Source: Thermoanaerobaculia bacterium (GTDB lineage Bacteria > Acidobacteriota > Thermoanaerobaculia > Multivoradales > JAHEKO01). Taken from it: a stretch of 64,000 bases of DNA. Shown piece by piece: positions 28,651 to 36,956 of the stretch (within the stretch, counting starts at the first letter, position 1; every line of letters starts with the position of its first letter). Location: positions 1 to 64,000 of the forward strand of contig CAMYLC010000054.1 of the NCBI GenBank assembly GCA_947259195.1, in the 5' to 3' direction. A program made the position numbers and the translations under genes. The notes beneath the pieces are model-generated. The model was not told where the DNA came from. It did not search any database and saw only the letters and a list, made by a program, of their open reading frames with translations.

Positions 28651-29244
28651 TCATCGGTTGAATTCGTTCATAGTCGCCTCTGCACCGTCCGCTAGCCAGC
28701 ACTCACAGGCATCGGCGGCTCGACTGGTCATTTCCTCCACTTCGTCCGCCTCCGTGTCCAAGAACGGTGAAAGCACGAAGTCGACGAGGGCATCACCCTC
28801 GGGAGCGTCATCGCGGTTTGCTACTCCCAGTCGCAGCCGGGGAATCGCCTCGCTCTGCAGATTCTGAATCACCGACTCCATGCCCCGATGCCCGCCTGGA
28901 CCGCCGGACCTTCGAAACCGGATCTTCCCCAAAGGCAGGTGAACGTCATCGAAGACGACCAGAATCGCATCTGCTCTCAATTCCCGCTTCTCCGCCAGAC
29001 AACGCAGGGCATAGCCGCTTCGGTTCATGTACGTCTGCGGACGAGCCAGGATCAAGGACGACTCGACGGCCAGTAGGGAGTTGCACTCGATTCGATCAAA
29101 AGAGCTGCCGCGTCGGTTTGCCAACTCCTCGAGCACCGTGAAGCCCAGGTTGTGGCGGGTCTGGCGATAGCGTTCCCCGGGATTTCCCAATCCGACGATG
29201 AGTCGAACCTCAACGTTCACCTCTTCTGCCACTGACGGACACAT
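28651..29244 (-). CDS. pth: peptidyl-tRNA hydrolase
   Basis: Frees tRNA from prematurely released peptidyl-tRNA. The 197-residue protein has the signature LIVGLGNPGERYRQTRHNLGF with the catalytic His of TRHN, followed by PQTYMNRSG, VVFDDVHLPLGKIR (catalytic Asp) and GGPGGHRGMESV. The N-terminus is a few residues longer than usual; the GTG at 29220, giving NVEVRLIVG, is an alternative start, but neither has a clear Shine-Dalgarno. It follows rplY, as in most bacteria. Confidence 0.96.
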   Translation of the reverse strand: MCPSVAEEVNVEVRLIVGLGNPGERYRQTRHNLGFTVLEELANRRGSSFDRIECNSLLAVESSLILARPQTYMNRSGYALRCLAEKRELRADAILVVFDDVHLPLGKIRFRRSGGPGGHRGMESVIQNLQSEAIPRLRLGVANRDDAPEGDALVDFVLSPFLDTEADEVEEMTSRAADACECWLADGAEATMNEFNR

Positions 29245-29322
29245 GGCTGGATCGGTAGCGGAAGTCGACTGCTTCGGATCTGCGTCGGCACAGCCGCAAC
29301 CAGTGCCGAACCGATCGGTCTT

Positions 29323-30006
29323 CTAGTCCTCTTCCTCGGCTTCGTCCTCTTCGGCGCGTCCGATGAGCTCGGGCTCGACCTCCTCGGCCTCGAGCAGTCC
29401 TGCCTCGGCAGCCTCGGCCTCGGCCTCCTCGACCTCGGTCGCCACTCTGCTGTGAGCTACCGCCACGATGACTTTGTCCAGCTCTACCATCAGCTCGACT
29501 CCCGCGGGCACCTCGAGATCCTTCACCTCGCAGTGGCTGCCTATCTCCAGGTCGCTGACGTCGAGCTCCAGACTCTGCGGAATGTCTCCTGGAAGGCACT
29601 CGACCTCCACTTCGCGAGTAATGAAGTCGAGAACACCACCCTCGTTCTTGACCCCCACTGGAGTACCCTCGAGATTGATCGGCACCTGGACCTTGACCTT
29701 CTCGGTCATCAGCACCCGCAAGAAATCGATGTGGATCACCTGTCGGGTTATCGGATCGATGGTCAAATCTCGAACCATGGAGTGGCGCTTCTGGTCGGTA
29801 CCCGCCAACTTGAGCAGGAAGACTGCATTCTCACCACCGGTCTGCTTGAAAAGGTCATGCAGGGTGCGGCGGTCGACTTGAATGGCTACGGGATCCAAAT
29901 CTCCACCGTAGACAACTGCAGGGATGAGACCTGTGGCACGCAACCGCCGATTGGCGTTCTTGCCGGTTTCTTCGCGTGATTGAACTTCGAGGGTTATATC
30001 GCTCAT
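29323..30006 (-). CDS. rplY: 50S ribosomal protein L25 (Ctc type, two-domain)
   Basis: 227 residues: an N-terminal 5S-rRNA-binding L25 domain (about 1-95; REETGKNANRRLRATGLIPAVVYGG) plus the C-terminal TL5/Ctc domain (about 96-185). It ends in an acidic tail of about 40 Glu/Ala-rich residues (190-227), like the tail on S1 in this window. It lies 23 bp after prs and before pth, the order seen in both Bacillus (prs-ctc-pth) and proteobacteria. Confidence 0.96.
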   Translation of the reverse strand: MSDITLEVQSREETGKNANRRLRATGLIPAVVYGGDLDPVAIQVDRRTLHDLFKQTGGENAVFLLKLAGTDQKRHSMVRDLTIDPITRQVIHIDFLRVLMTEKVKVQVPINLEGTPVGVKNEGGVLDFITREVEVECLPGDIPQSLELDVSDLEIGSHCEVKDLEVPAGVELMVELDKVIVAVAHSRVATEVEEAEAEAAEAGLLEAEEVEPELIGRAEEDEAEEED

Positions 30007-30029
30007 GACAAAAAAGGACTCCCAACTGG

Positions 30030-30971
30030 CTAGACAAACAATGAGCTTACTGAGCTATTTTCGTGAATTCTTCGAATGGCCTCCCCCAGGAGAGACGCCA
30101 CCGAAAGGGCCTTGAGCTTGTCACACTGGCTCAACTTCTCCTCGAGAGGCGTGGTATCGGTGACCAGGACCGTCTCCAATGGCGCGCCGTTGATTCTCTC
30201 CAGGGCAGGCCCCGACAGGACGCCGTGAATTCCTGCGGCCAGGATGCGCTCGGCTCCGTTCTCCTTTAGAGCCTCCACCGTCGAGGTCAGGGTACCTGCA
30301 GTGTCGATGATGTCGTCGATCAGCAGGACGCTGCGCTGCCTCACGTCACCGATGATGTGCGCGACCTTCGCCCTATTCGGCGCTTCGCGGCGCTTGTCGA
30401 TGATCGCCAGCCCGGCATCCAATCGTTTGGCGATGGCCCTTGCCCGTTCCACGCCTCCGGCATCGGGGGAGACGATCATCAAGTCGGGAATAGCCAATTC
30501 ACGGATGGCATCCAGGAGCACAGGGGCAGCGAACAAATGATCGACGGGAACATCGAAGAAGCCCTGGATCTGCGAGGCGTGCAGGTCCATTGTGAGGATG
30601 CGGTCGGCACCGGCCGCCGAGATCAGATCCGCCACCAGTTTGGCGGTGATCGGAACCCTTGGCCTGTCCTTCTTGTCCTGGCGCGCATAACCGTAGTAGG
30701 GGATCACGGCCGTCACTCGAGAAGCCGAGGAGCGTTTCAGAGCGTCGAGCAGAATCAACAACTCCACGAGGTTCTCGTTCACTGGCGTGCAGGTTGGCTG
30801 AATGACAAAGGCGTCCGAGCCGCGGACGTTCTCGTCGATTTGGCAGAAGATCTCGCCGTCAGAGAAATTGAACGCCTCCACCCGCCCGAGGTCCAGACTC
30901 AAGTACTCACCGATCTCCCGGACCAATTCGGGATGTGCCCGACCGCCAAATACCTTCAAATCACCGTACAT
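30030..30971 (-). CDS. prs: ribose-phosphate pyrophosphokinase
   Basis: Makes PRPP from ribose-5-phosphate and ATP for nucleotide, His and Trp synthesis. The 313 residues show the class I signature: FSDGEIFCQIDENVRG, the flexible loop YYGYARQDKKDRPR, MDLHASQIQGFF and the PRPP-binding VLLIDDIIDTAGTLT. It lies just downstream of the tRNA-Gln gene on the same strand; tRNA-Gln immediately before prs is a betaproteobacterial pattern. Confidence 0.97.
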   Translation of the reverse strand: MYGDLKVFGGRAHPELVREIGEYLSLDLGRVEAFNFSDGEIFCQIDENVRGSDAFVIQPTCTPVNENLVELLILLDALKRSSASRVTAVIPYYGYARQDKKDRPRVPITAKLVADLISAAGADRILTMDLHASQIQGFFDVPVDHLFAAPVLLDAIRELAIPDLMIVSPDAGGVERARAIAKRLDAGLAIIDKRREAPNRAKVAHIIGDVRQRSVLLIDDIIDTAGTLTSTVEALKENGAERILAAGIHGVLSGPALERINGAPLETVLVTDTTPLEEKLSQCDKLKALSVASLLGEAIRRIHENSSVSSLFV

Positions 30972-31001
30972 CTCGTTTCCCCATCAAGCAGCTGATCTGA
31001 A

Positions 31002-31076
31002 TGGCTGGGGCGGTAGGAATCGAACCTACGAATGCCAGATCCAAAGTCTGGTGCCTTACCACTTGGCGACGCCCCA
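31002..31076 (-). tRNA. tRNA-Gln (anticodon TTG), CCA encoded
   Basis: Minus-strand cloverleaf: acceptor TGGGGCG (31076-31070) pairs with CGCCCCA (31012-31006), discriminator G at 31005, CCA encoded at 31004-31002. The anticodon arm CAGAC-TTTGGAT-CTGG has anticodon TTG, and the T arm is GTAGG-TTCGAAT-CCTAC. Unusually it begins with U in UGGGGCG, the normal 5' end for bacterial tRNA-Gln. It sits between spoVG and prs. Confidence 0.97.
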
Positions 31077-31182
31077 TCATGAGCAAACCCTATCGACCGC
31101 TCGGCTCTCCACAGAACCAAAGGCTCGAGTGACAGAGCACCTCGATGGCCTGAACTGCTCCCGTCTCCCCGAGTCGATCTGA

Positions 31183-31590
31183 TCAAGAATTCCAGAATGA
31201 ATCCCGTAGGTGCATCTCTGCCACTTCCTCGAGGCTCTTCTTCTCAAGGGGTTCTTCTGTTTGCCCTGCTCTGGGTGGCTCTTTTCTTTCAGGCGGCGCC
31301 GGCTGACTCGTGTCCCGTGCTTCACCCGATCTCTGCCCTGACAGAACGTGATCATACTCCGCCAAGATCTGGTCTTCGAGCATCTTCCGAGTCTTGTTGT
31401 TGAGCGGATGGGCCACGTCCTTGAACTTTCCATTGCGCTTCTTGCGACTCGGCATGCTGATGAACAGTCCGTCCTTGCCCTGAATCACCTTGATGTCGTT
31501 CACCATGAAGCAGTCGTCGAATACGATGGAGACAAAGGCCCGCAGCTTCTCTTCGTCGACTGGGAAGACCTTGACCTCGGTTATGTGCAT
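31183..31590 (-). CDS. spoVG: SpoVG family protein
   Basis: 135 residues from the ATG at 31590, which has AAGGGG 8 bases upstream. The first 85 residues are classic SpoVG (MHITEVKVFPVDEEKLRAFV...VNDIKVIQGKDGLFISMPSRK...DVAHPLNNKTRKMLED). SpoVG binds nucleic acid and acts in sporulation and division control in Firmicutes and as a site-specific binder in Borrelia and Staphylococcus. A charged tail of about 50 residues follows. The ispE-spoVG-prs-ctc-pth order recalls Bacillus. Confidence 0.95.
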   Translation of the reverse strand: MHITEVKVFPVDEEKLRAFVSIVFDDCFMVNDIKVIQGKDGLFISMPSRKKRNGKFKDVAHPLNNKTRKMLEDQILAEYDHVLSGQRSGEARDTSQPAPPERKEPPRAGQTEEPLEKKSLEEVAEMHLRDSFWNS

Positions 31591-31603
31591 CGGATTTTCC
31601 CCT

Positions 31604-32479
31604 TCAGTGAACGACACGAAGTCGCTGGAGCGAGGTGCGATTCAACGTGCGGGCACGAAACACCCGACAGTCCGGTGGCAAAGCAGTTGGCAGGTCCGAG
31701 CTCTCTATCGCGTCGTCGAAAAGCGCCAACCAGGTTGCACCACTACCGGAAAGCCGCACGGTCCGTGCTCCGGCCTCGACCAGCGCATTATATACGCGGC
31801 ACACCTCTGGGAATCGACGCATCACAAGCGGCTGCAGATCGTTCCATCCCCGGGCCGCCATCTCCCAATCGACACCCTCCCCCCAGACGAGCGAGCCCAT
31901 ACTAGAAACCTCCCGATCCGCTGTCAATTCCCTGAGTTCCTGAAACACCGACGCTGTCGACACCTCCAGAGCAGGTGTCACGAGCCAGATTTCACGCTCC
32001 GGAAGATCCGGTAGCGGCAGGATCTCGTCTCCACGCCCCGATCCCAGCGCCAGACCTCCGGTCAGGAAGAAGGGCACATCCGCTCCGAGCGCACGACCCA
32101 GTTCCTCGAGCCGTACGTCGGTCGACTGTTGCACCCCAAGGAGATGTCGGAGGCCCTGCAGCACGGTTGCTGCATTGCTACTGCCACCTCCAAGGCCACC
32201 GCCCAGAGGAATGTTCTTCTCGAGAGTGATGCGAACGCCATCCACCACCGGCCAGGCGGCCAGGAACGCGGTTGCCGCCCGGTGAGCGAGATTGCGCTCG
32301 TCATCAGGCAAAGCCTGGCCGGCTACCTCGAGGCGGACACCGCTACCGCCGATCTGCAAATGGACCAGATCACAGAGATCGACCGACTGGAAGACCGTTC
32401 GCAGCTCGTGGTAACCATCGGGCCGCAGACCCAGAACCTCCAAGTGCAGGTTGACCTTGGCAAAGCTACGGTAGATCAC
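31604..32479 (-). CDS. ispE: 4-diphosphocytidyl-2-C-methyl-D-erythritol kinase
   Basis: MEP isoprenoid pathway kinase, 291 residues. The GTG start at 32479 is chosen because homology begins there (YRSFAKVNLHLEVLGLRPDGYHELRTVF); the longer frame upstream lies in the next gene. The GHMP ATP motif PLGGGLGGGSSNA and DVPFFLTGGLALGSGRG are present. The 5' end overlaps the lolB-like gene by 14 bp and the 3' end is 13 bp before spoVG. Confidence 0.95.
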   Translation of the reverse strand: MIYRSFAKVNLHLEVLGLRPDGYHELRTVFQSVDLCDLVHLQIGGSGVRLEVAGQALPDDERNLAHRAATAFLAAWPVVDGVRITLEKNIPLGGGLGGGSSNAATVLQGLRHLLGVQQSTDVRLEELGRALGADVPFFLTGGLALGSGRGDEILPLPDLPEREIWLVTPALEVSTASVFQELRELTADREVSSMGSLVWGEGVDWEMAARGWNDLQPLVMRRFPEVCRVYNALVEAGARTVRLSGSGATWLALFDDAIESSDLPTALPPDCRVFRARTLNRTSLQRLRVVH

Positions 32480-33218
32480 GAGTGTGGCACTCCAATGATT
32501 CGTAGCCCGCCGGAACCTGCAGATCGACCAGTGGGGACTGCAAGGGCTCATTGACGATCTCCCGCCACCTGATCTGGATACCCTGCCGATGGGAGAGCAC
32601 TCCTCCCTCCCCTCGCCGACTCCACCAGAGCGCGGGGCGGGACTCCTCCCAGAGGACCCACGACGTCGGCCGGCCGGCATCGAGCCGCGAGGTCCATCGC
32701 CGCCCGTCACGGCCCCTGAAGTCGATCTCTTCAGCCGAGCTGTGGTCGATCGTCTCGGGCTCGGTAGGCAGATAACCCAGGAGTACCCGCGGGAGGGATC
32801 GCCATGGCATCGCCTCGAGCACAGGGTCAGGAAGGAGAATGTCCGTGGCTCTGCAGAACCCCTTGCCTCGATGATCGACCAAGAGGGTCTCCACCTCGCT
32901 GGCCTGAAGGCTCCACATGGGGCGACCCAGTGCATCGGTGGTCGACACCTGGAATCTGGAATCCGAGGAGAGCTTCAGAACCAGCTTCATCCCACCGTGC
33001 CCTTCTTGTCCCGCGTAGCGAACCCGAAACAGACGTTGGGTACCCAGAGCATCGGCTGGCAGAGCCCATCCGCTGGCTGCTCCATCCGAGTCCGGCAGAA
33101 TAGTCGGCCCAGAAGAGCCACCAGCACATTGCAAAGCTACAAGAGCGGCGAGAACCACCGCGCACAGGACCCAGATAGATTCTCTGCCGACAAAGGTCGT
33201 TGACGTGAAACAGGACAT
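32466..33218 (-). CDS. LolB-like outer-membrane lipoprotein
   Basis: 250 residues. A hydrophobic signal (about 14-28) ends in a lipobox with the likely modified Cys31 (LVALQC), followed by Ala-Gly-Gly. The body is beta-rich and has no recognised motif. In many proteobacteria lolB lies directly before ispE with a TPR gene upstream, exactly as here, so the role (receiving lipoproteins from LolA at the outer membrane) is inferred from position and lipobox more than from sequence identity. The gene could also be an unrelated lipoprotein. Confidence 0.65.
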   Translation of the reverse strand: MSCFTSTTFVGRESIWVLCAVVLAALVALQCAGGSSGPTILPDSDGAASGWALPADALGTQRLFRVRYAGQEGHGGMKLVLKLSSDSRFQVSTTDALGRPMWSLQASEVETLLVDHRGKGFCRATDILLPDPVLEAMPWRSLPRVLLGYLPTEPETIDHSSAEEIDFRGRDGRRWTSRLDAGRPTSWVLWEESRPALWWSRRGEGGVLSHRQGIQIRWREIVNEPLQSPLVDLQVPAGYESLECHTRDLP

Positions 33219-33314
33219 GGGTTCGGGACCCGGGGTATAGCCACAACGGTTCAGGCGTTTCGATCCCTGACGCGGAAGTACTCCAGCCGGGTCCGAACGC
33301 AGACCGTTCTCGTC

Positions 33315-35252
33315 TCAGGGCTGCGCCAGCCGATCCAACTTGCCTCTCACGACTGCGGCGTTGTCGGCCTCGAGATCCAGTGCCCGCTGATAGACCTCCC
33401 GCGCCTCCTCGAGCCTGCCGAGGACAACGTAGAGGTCACCGAGATGCTCGTACACCTCTGGATCGTCCCCTACCAACGAAGCGGCTCTCTCGAGGAAACC
33501 TCGAGCCTCTTCGTACTGGCCAAGTTGAAAGTGCACCCATCCCAGAGAATCGACAAAGGCCCCGTTGTCCGGTTCGATGTCCACCGCCTGCTGGACCAGC
33601 AGCAATGCCCTTTCGAGATTCTCTCCGGCTTCTGCCCACATGTAGCCAAGGTAGTTCAAGGCCGGAGCAAAGTCGCGATCGATCGCCAGCAACTGCTGGA
33701 GCACGTCCTCTGCCTGGCGCTTCTTTCCCGAACGTTCATTGGCGGCCGCCAACCAGAACAACAGACTGGTCGAGTCCGGATCCAGTTCGAGGGCACGCTC
33801 CAACACCGGAATTGACTCGTCGTATCGCTGGCGCGACTGATACACCTCGGCAAGAAGGGTCAGATCATCGAGCGTTCCTTCGGCGGCCAGACGGGAGAGC
33901 ACCTCCTCAGCCTCACGGTCTCGACCCAGATCGAAGAAAATCTCGGCCTGCCTCGCCCAACCGCGTCGCTCGGCCGGTGTATCCGGCTCGATCCGCGCCA
34001 GGAGCTGGAGAGCCTCGTCGTGCCTGTCGGCCCTGACCAGGGCTTCGACGAGAATCAACACCATGTCCATATCACCCGGAGCTACCTGCCGCCCAATGAG
34101 CGGCTGGAAAAGCCCCACGACCTTGTCCCACTTGGCCTGCCGCATGAGCATCAATCCCCGCTCAACTCGCGCCTGATTTGCGGCCGCAATCTGCCCATCA
34201 GAACGAAGGCGCCTCTCCATGGCCCTCAGGGTCTCCTCAGCGGCCTGCGGCTCTTGACGGCTCTCCAGCAGGCGAGCCAGCAGGACTCCCAGGTCCAGGT
34301 TCATTGGGTGGTCGCGCAGAAGATCTCGCGTGACGACGATGGCCTCGTCCTCTCTTCCCATTGCGGCCAGGCTCATGGCCTGGAGGTAGCGATTCGGGAA
34401 ATAGCCTGGATCCTCGGTCAACATCTCTTCGACGAGTTGAAGGGCTCGGGCGTACTGACCGGACTGGTGGAGCTCGAAGGCCAGCCGTCTGCGCACCTCC
34501 GGGTCGGTCAAGACCTCATTGGGACCCTCTTCCAAAGTCCTTGCCGCGCTGGCGTGGTCGCCCCGCTCGCTTTGAGCCTGGGCCAAACTCAATCGGGCTC
34601 TGGTAAATCCGGGGTCGACGTCCAAGACCTCCTGCATCGCTTTCTCAGCCTGCGCCGGACGATCCGCTCGCATCAGGGAGTCGATCAACAGCGAAAACAC
34701 CATTCGGTTCCCCGATCGCCTGCTGAGAAGATCCTTGAATACCGCCGCGGCCTCGTCTGGGCGAGACTCTCCAAGATAGATCTGCCCGAGAGTAACCATC
34801 GCCTCGATGTTGTCCGGCTGGCGGGCTCGAATCTCCTCGAGGGCTTGTCTCGCTTTCTCCAGCGCAGCGGGGTCCTCTTGCGCCAGTCTCATCTGCGCTT
34901 CTGAGTAGAAGAGCAGCACATCGTCGAGCTCTGGCGCGGCTTCCCTCGCCACCGTCGCTTGCGCGACGGCTTCCTGCGATCTTCCGAGACGCAGAAGCAA
35001 CCGTCCGTACTCGAGTCGAGCGTAGACATCATTGGGCGCCCCGGCTATTGCGGTCTCGAAACTCTCGAGAGCCCCTCGATAATCACCTTCCTCCGTCAGC
35101 AGTTGCGCCACTAGAAGATGGTATGAGGGCGTCGCATCAAGACCCTCTCCGGCAGCCCAGGACGCCATCGACAATCCAGCTAACAGAAATATCCATCGAG
35201 GTTTCACGGCCGGAAGGATAGCAACCGCCCTATTACCTTTACAAGCAACCAT
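33315..35252 (-). CDS. exported tetratricopeptide repeat protein
   Basis: 645 residues, almost entirely TPR repeats (about 15), with typical A-x-x-L-x-x-A-x-x-x-x-P spacing; the last ones read LGWVHFQLGQYEEARGFLERA and HLGDLYVVLGRLEEAREVYQRAL. A signal peptide (WIFLLAGLSMASWAAG) starts near residue 20. The true start may be the GTG at 35207, which places the signal at the N-terminus; the ATG at 35252 has AGGTGG upstream. The protein probably acts as a periplasmic or envelope scaffold. The TPR-lolB-ispE order matches proteobacteria. It has no catalytic domain. Confidence 0.88.
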   Translation of the reverse strand: MVACKGNRAVAILPAVKPRWIFLLAGLSMASWAAGEGLDATPSYHLLVAQLLTEEGDYRGALESFETAIAGAPNDVYARLEYGRLLLRLGRSQEAVAQATVAREAAPELDDVLLFYSEAQMRLAQEDPAALEKARQALEEIRARQPDNIEAMVTLGQIYLGESRPDEAAAVFKDLLSRRSGNRMVFSLLIDSLMRADRPAQAEKAMQEVLDVDPGFTRARLSLAQAQSERGDHASAARTLEEGPNEVLTDPEVRRRLAFELHQSGQYARALQLVEEMLTEDPGYFPNRYLQAMSLAAMGREDEAIVVTRDLLRDHPMNLDLGVLLARLLESRQEPQAAEETLRAMERRLRSDGQIAAANQARVERGLMLMRQAKWDKVVGLFQPLIGRQVAPGDMDMVLILVEALVRADRHDEALQLLARIEPDTPAERRGWARQAEIFFDLGRDREAEEVLSRLAAEGTLDDLTLLAEVYQSRQRYDESIPVLERALELDPDSTSLLFWLAAANERSGKKRQAEDVLQQLLAIDRDFAPALNYLGYMWAEAGENLERALLLVQQAVDIEPDNGAFVDSLGWVHFQLGQYEEARGFLERAASLVGDDPEVYEHLGDLYVVLGRLEEAREVYQRALDLEADNAAVVRGKLDRLAQP

Positions 35253-35266
35253 GCCCCACCTATAAT
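35238..35266 (+). promoter_or_regulatory. sigma70-type promoter of the MshEN protein gene
   Basis: TTTACA (35238-35243), 17 bp, TATAAT (35261-35266): a -35 of 5/6 and a perfect -10 with ideal spacing. The predicted start is near 35273, and the -35 overlaps the 5' end of the divergent TPR gene. Confidence 0.75.
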
Positions 35267-35276
35267 CCGGCTGAAT

Positions 35277-35309
35277 CGCCTAAGTAGCCACATACCAATA
35301 ACTTAGGCG
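35277..35309. repeat. 9-bp inverted repeat in the leader of the MshEN gene
   Basis: CGCCTAAGT (35277-35285) and ACTTAGGCG (35301-35309) are perfectly complementary with a 15-base loop. It begins about 4 bases after the predicted transcription start, so it could be a 5' mRNA hairpin, or an operator placed just downstream of the promoter. Confidence 0.5.
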
Positions 35310-35344
35310 CCTGGCTTAGAGATCTGGAGATCAGAGCTTTGGGT

Positions 35345-36607
35345 ATGCAGTCTCTCGGAACCCTCCTGCTTCAAAGCGGCCGGATCACCAAAGAGCAGCT
35401 CGGACTGGCCATTTCCAAGCAGCGGGAAATCGGCGGCCGGCTGGGGTCATGCCTGCTCGAGATGGGGGCCATTTCGGAAGACACTCTCGACCGTATGCTG
35501 GCTGAGCAGCAGGGAGTTCCGATCGCCACGGCGGAGGATCTGAACGAGATTCCCGCCGAGCTGATTCAGTTGCTTCCCGCCAGGCTCGCGATCCGCTATC
35601 AAGCAGTGCCTTTCAGATCTTCGACAGCCGCGGTCGAAATTGCGATGCTCGAGGTCGACAACCTTTGGTTGCAGGACGAGTTGTCCTTCATTGTCGGAAG
35701 TCGTCTCAAGGTCCACATCGCCAGTGAGGTACGCCTCGTTTCGGCACTCGCGAGGTACTACAACGCGTCACTCCCGGAGCGCTTCGCCAAACTGGCAGAA
35801 CTGCTCGACCAGCAGCTCCAACGGCCACCAGAAACCAGCCCCGGCCCTCATCCCGACTCCCGACTCATCCATTCGGCAGAGCTCAATGAGCCGATATCAC
35901 TCGTGGTTCCGATCAGGAGCGCGCAGCCCGAGGCGGGAGTATCCGAGATCGAGGGATCGACCCCACTGCCGCATCCCCAAAGCATTCCCCTCTCGGACCG
36001 GGATCTCGCCAACCTGGATGCCGCAGCCGCGTCTGAAGATCCTGGGGCCAAGGTCTCGCCGTTTCTCTACACTCGCGACCACAGCTCAGACGGAAACGCC
36101 GAGATAGACGACGTAGAGACCCAGCTCGCGGCAGCCGGAAGTCCCGAGGAGGTCGGGCAGATTCTCGTCGACTACCTGGCTCAGTTCTTTGTCAGGGTCC
36201 TGATCTTTCAAGTCCGGCAAGGCACCGTGTGCGGCTGGCTCGGGCGCGGTCCCGGGCTCGACAGGGACCGACTCGCCGGATTCAGGGTCTCCTTCGACGA
36301 GCCCTCCATCTTCCTCAATTTGCGAGAAGGCGGCAGCTTCTTCATCGGCAAGCTGCCCGCAATGCCGCCTCACCTGGAGTTGGCAGCCTGCTGGAGCAAG
36401 GACTTGACGGATGAATGTGCCGTATTTCCGCTTCGCCTCCAGGAGCATCTCGTAAGCCTGATCTATGGCGACCGCGGTCCTCTCGGTCTCCAGGCTCTGG
36501 ATCTGGAGCTAGTTCGGCGCCTCACCGCTGTGGCGAGCCGCGCCTTCGAGAGATGCATTCTGGAGCAGAAGCAAGCCAGGCAGCGCCAAGCTCTGAATGG
36601 AAAATGA
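35345..36607 (+). CDS. MshEN (GspE N-terminal) domain protein with GAF-like C-terminus
   Basis: 420 residues from the ATG. Residues 3-26 and 32-55 each follow the MshEN pattern (SLGTLLLQSGRITKEQLGLA, RLGSCLLEMGAISEDTLDRM), the tandem motif that binds c-di-GMP in MshE and relatives; the second keeps RLG, the first has Ser for Arg. The remaining GspE N-terminal domain runs to about 150. Residues 150-250 are a Pro-rich linker. Residues 255-405 look like a GAF-type ligand domain. The ATPase of GspE is absent. It has a strong promoter; no pilus or secretion gene is nearby. Possible role: c-di-GMP receptor/adaptor. Confidence 0.8.
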   Translation: MQSLGTLLLQSGRITKEQLGLAISKQREIGGRLGSCLLEMGAISEDTLDRMLAEQQGVPIATAEDLNEIPAELIQLLPARLAIRYQAVPFRSSTAAVEIAMLEVDNLWLQDELSFIVGSRLKVHIASEVRLVSALARYYNASLPERFAKLAELLDQQLQRPPETSPGPHPDSRLIHSAELNEPISLVVPIRSAQPEAGVSEIEGSTPLPHPQSIPLSDRDLANLDAAAASEDPGAKVSPFLYTRDHSSDGNAEIDDVETQLAAAGSPEEVGQILVDYLAQFFVRVLIFQVRQGTVCGWLGRGPGLDRDRLAGFRVSFDEPSIFLNLREGGSFFIGKLPAMPPHLELAACWSKDLTDECAVFPLRLQEHLVSLIYGDRGPLGLQALDLELVRRLTAVASRAFERCILEQKQARQRQALNGK

Positions 36608-36637
36608 GAGTCCCTGCGAGGCAAATGCCCACTTTCG

Positions 36638-36666
36638 TTGACACCCATTTTGGCCGTTGCTACACT
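36638..36666 (+). promoter_or_regulatory. sigma70-type promoter of the second HU gene
   Basis: TTGACA (36638-36643), 17 bp, TACACT (36661-36666): a perfect -35, ideal spacing and a 4/6 -10. It gives a short leader of about 15 nt before the ATG at 36688. Confidence 0.7.
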
Positions 36667-36687
36667 CGGACGCCCTAATCGACCGAC

Positions 36688-36954
36688 ATGATCAAAGCCG
36701 ATCTGGTAAACCGCGTCGCCGAAAGCTCGGATGTGCCGAGAGTCAAAGCCGCTCTCGCGGTCGAGACCATCTTCGAGGCCATGAAACACGCCCTGAGCGA
36801 GGGCAAGCGCATCGAGTTTCGCGGCTTCGGGGTCTTCCAGGTGCGGGACCGCAAGCGCGGTGTCGGCCGAAATCCCAAGACCGGCGTTGAAGTCGCCATC
36901 TCCCCTGGCAAGACAGTTCGCTTCAAGCCGGGCAAAGAGCTGAAGAACCTCTGA
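36688..36954 (+). CDS. HU family DNA-binding protein (second paralogue)
   Basis: 88 residues: [14 protein letters not shown], then [28 protein letters not shown] and PGKELKNL. It shares the HU fold and beta-arm signature with the 862-1143 protein but differs in sequence. It has its own strong promoter and is followed, 2 bp after its stop, by the GTG of a membrane protease gene, so both may be co-expressed. Confidence 0.95.
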   Translation: MIKADLVNRVAESSDVPRVKAALAVETIFEAMKHALSEGKRIEFRGFGVFQVRDRKRGVGRNPKTGVEVAISPGKTVRFKPGKELKNL

Positions 36955-36956
36955 GC

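Noticed and set aside
32480..32935. N-terminal extension of the ispE frame
   Set aside because: It lies in the lolB-like gene; IspE homology begins at the GTG at 32479.
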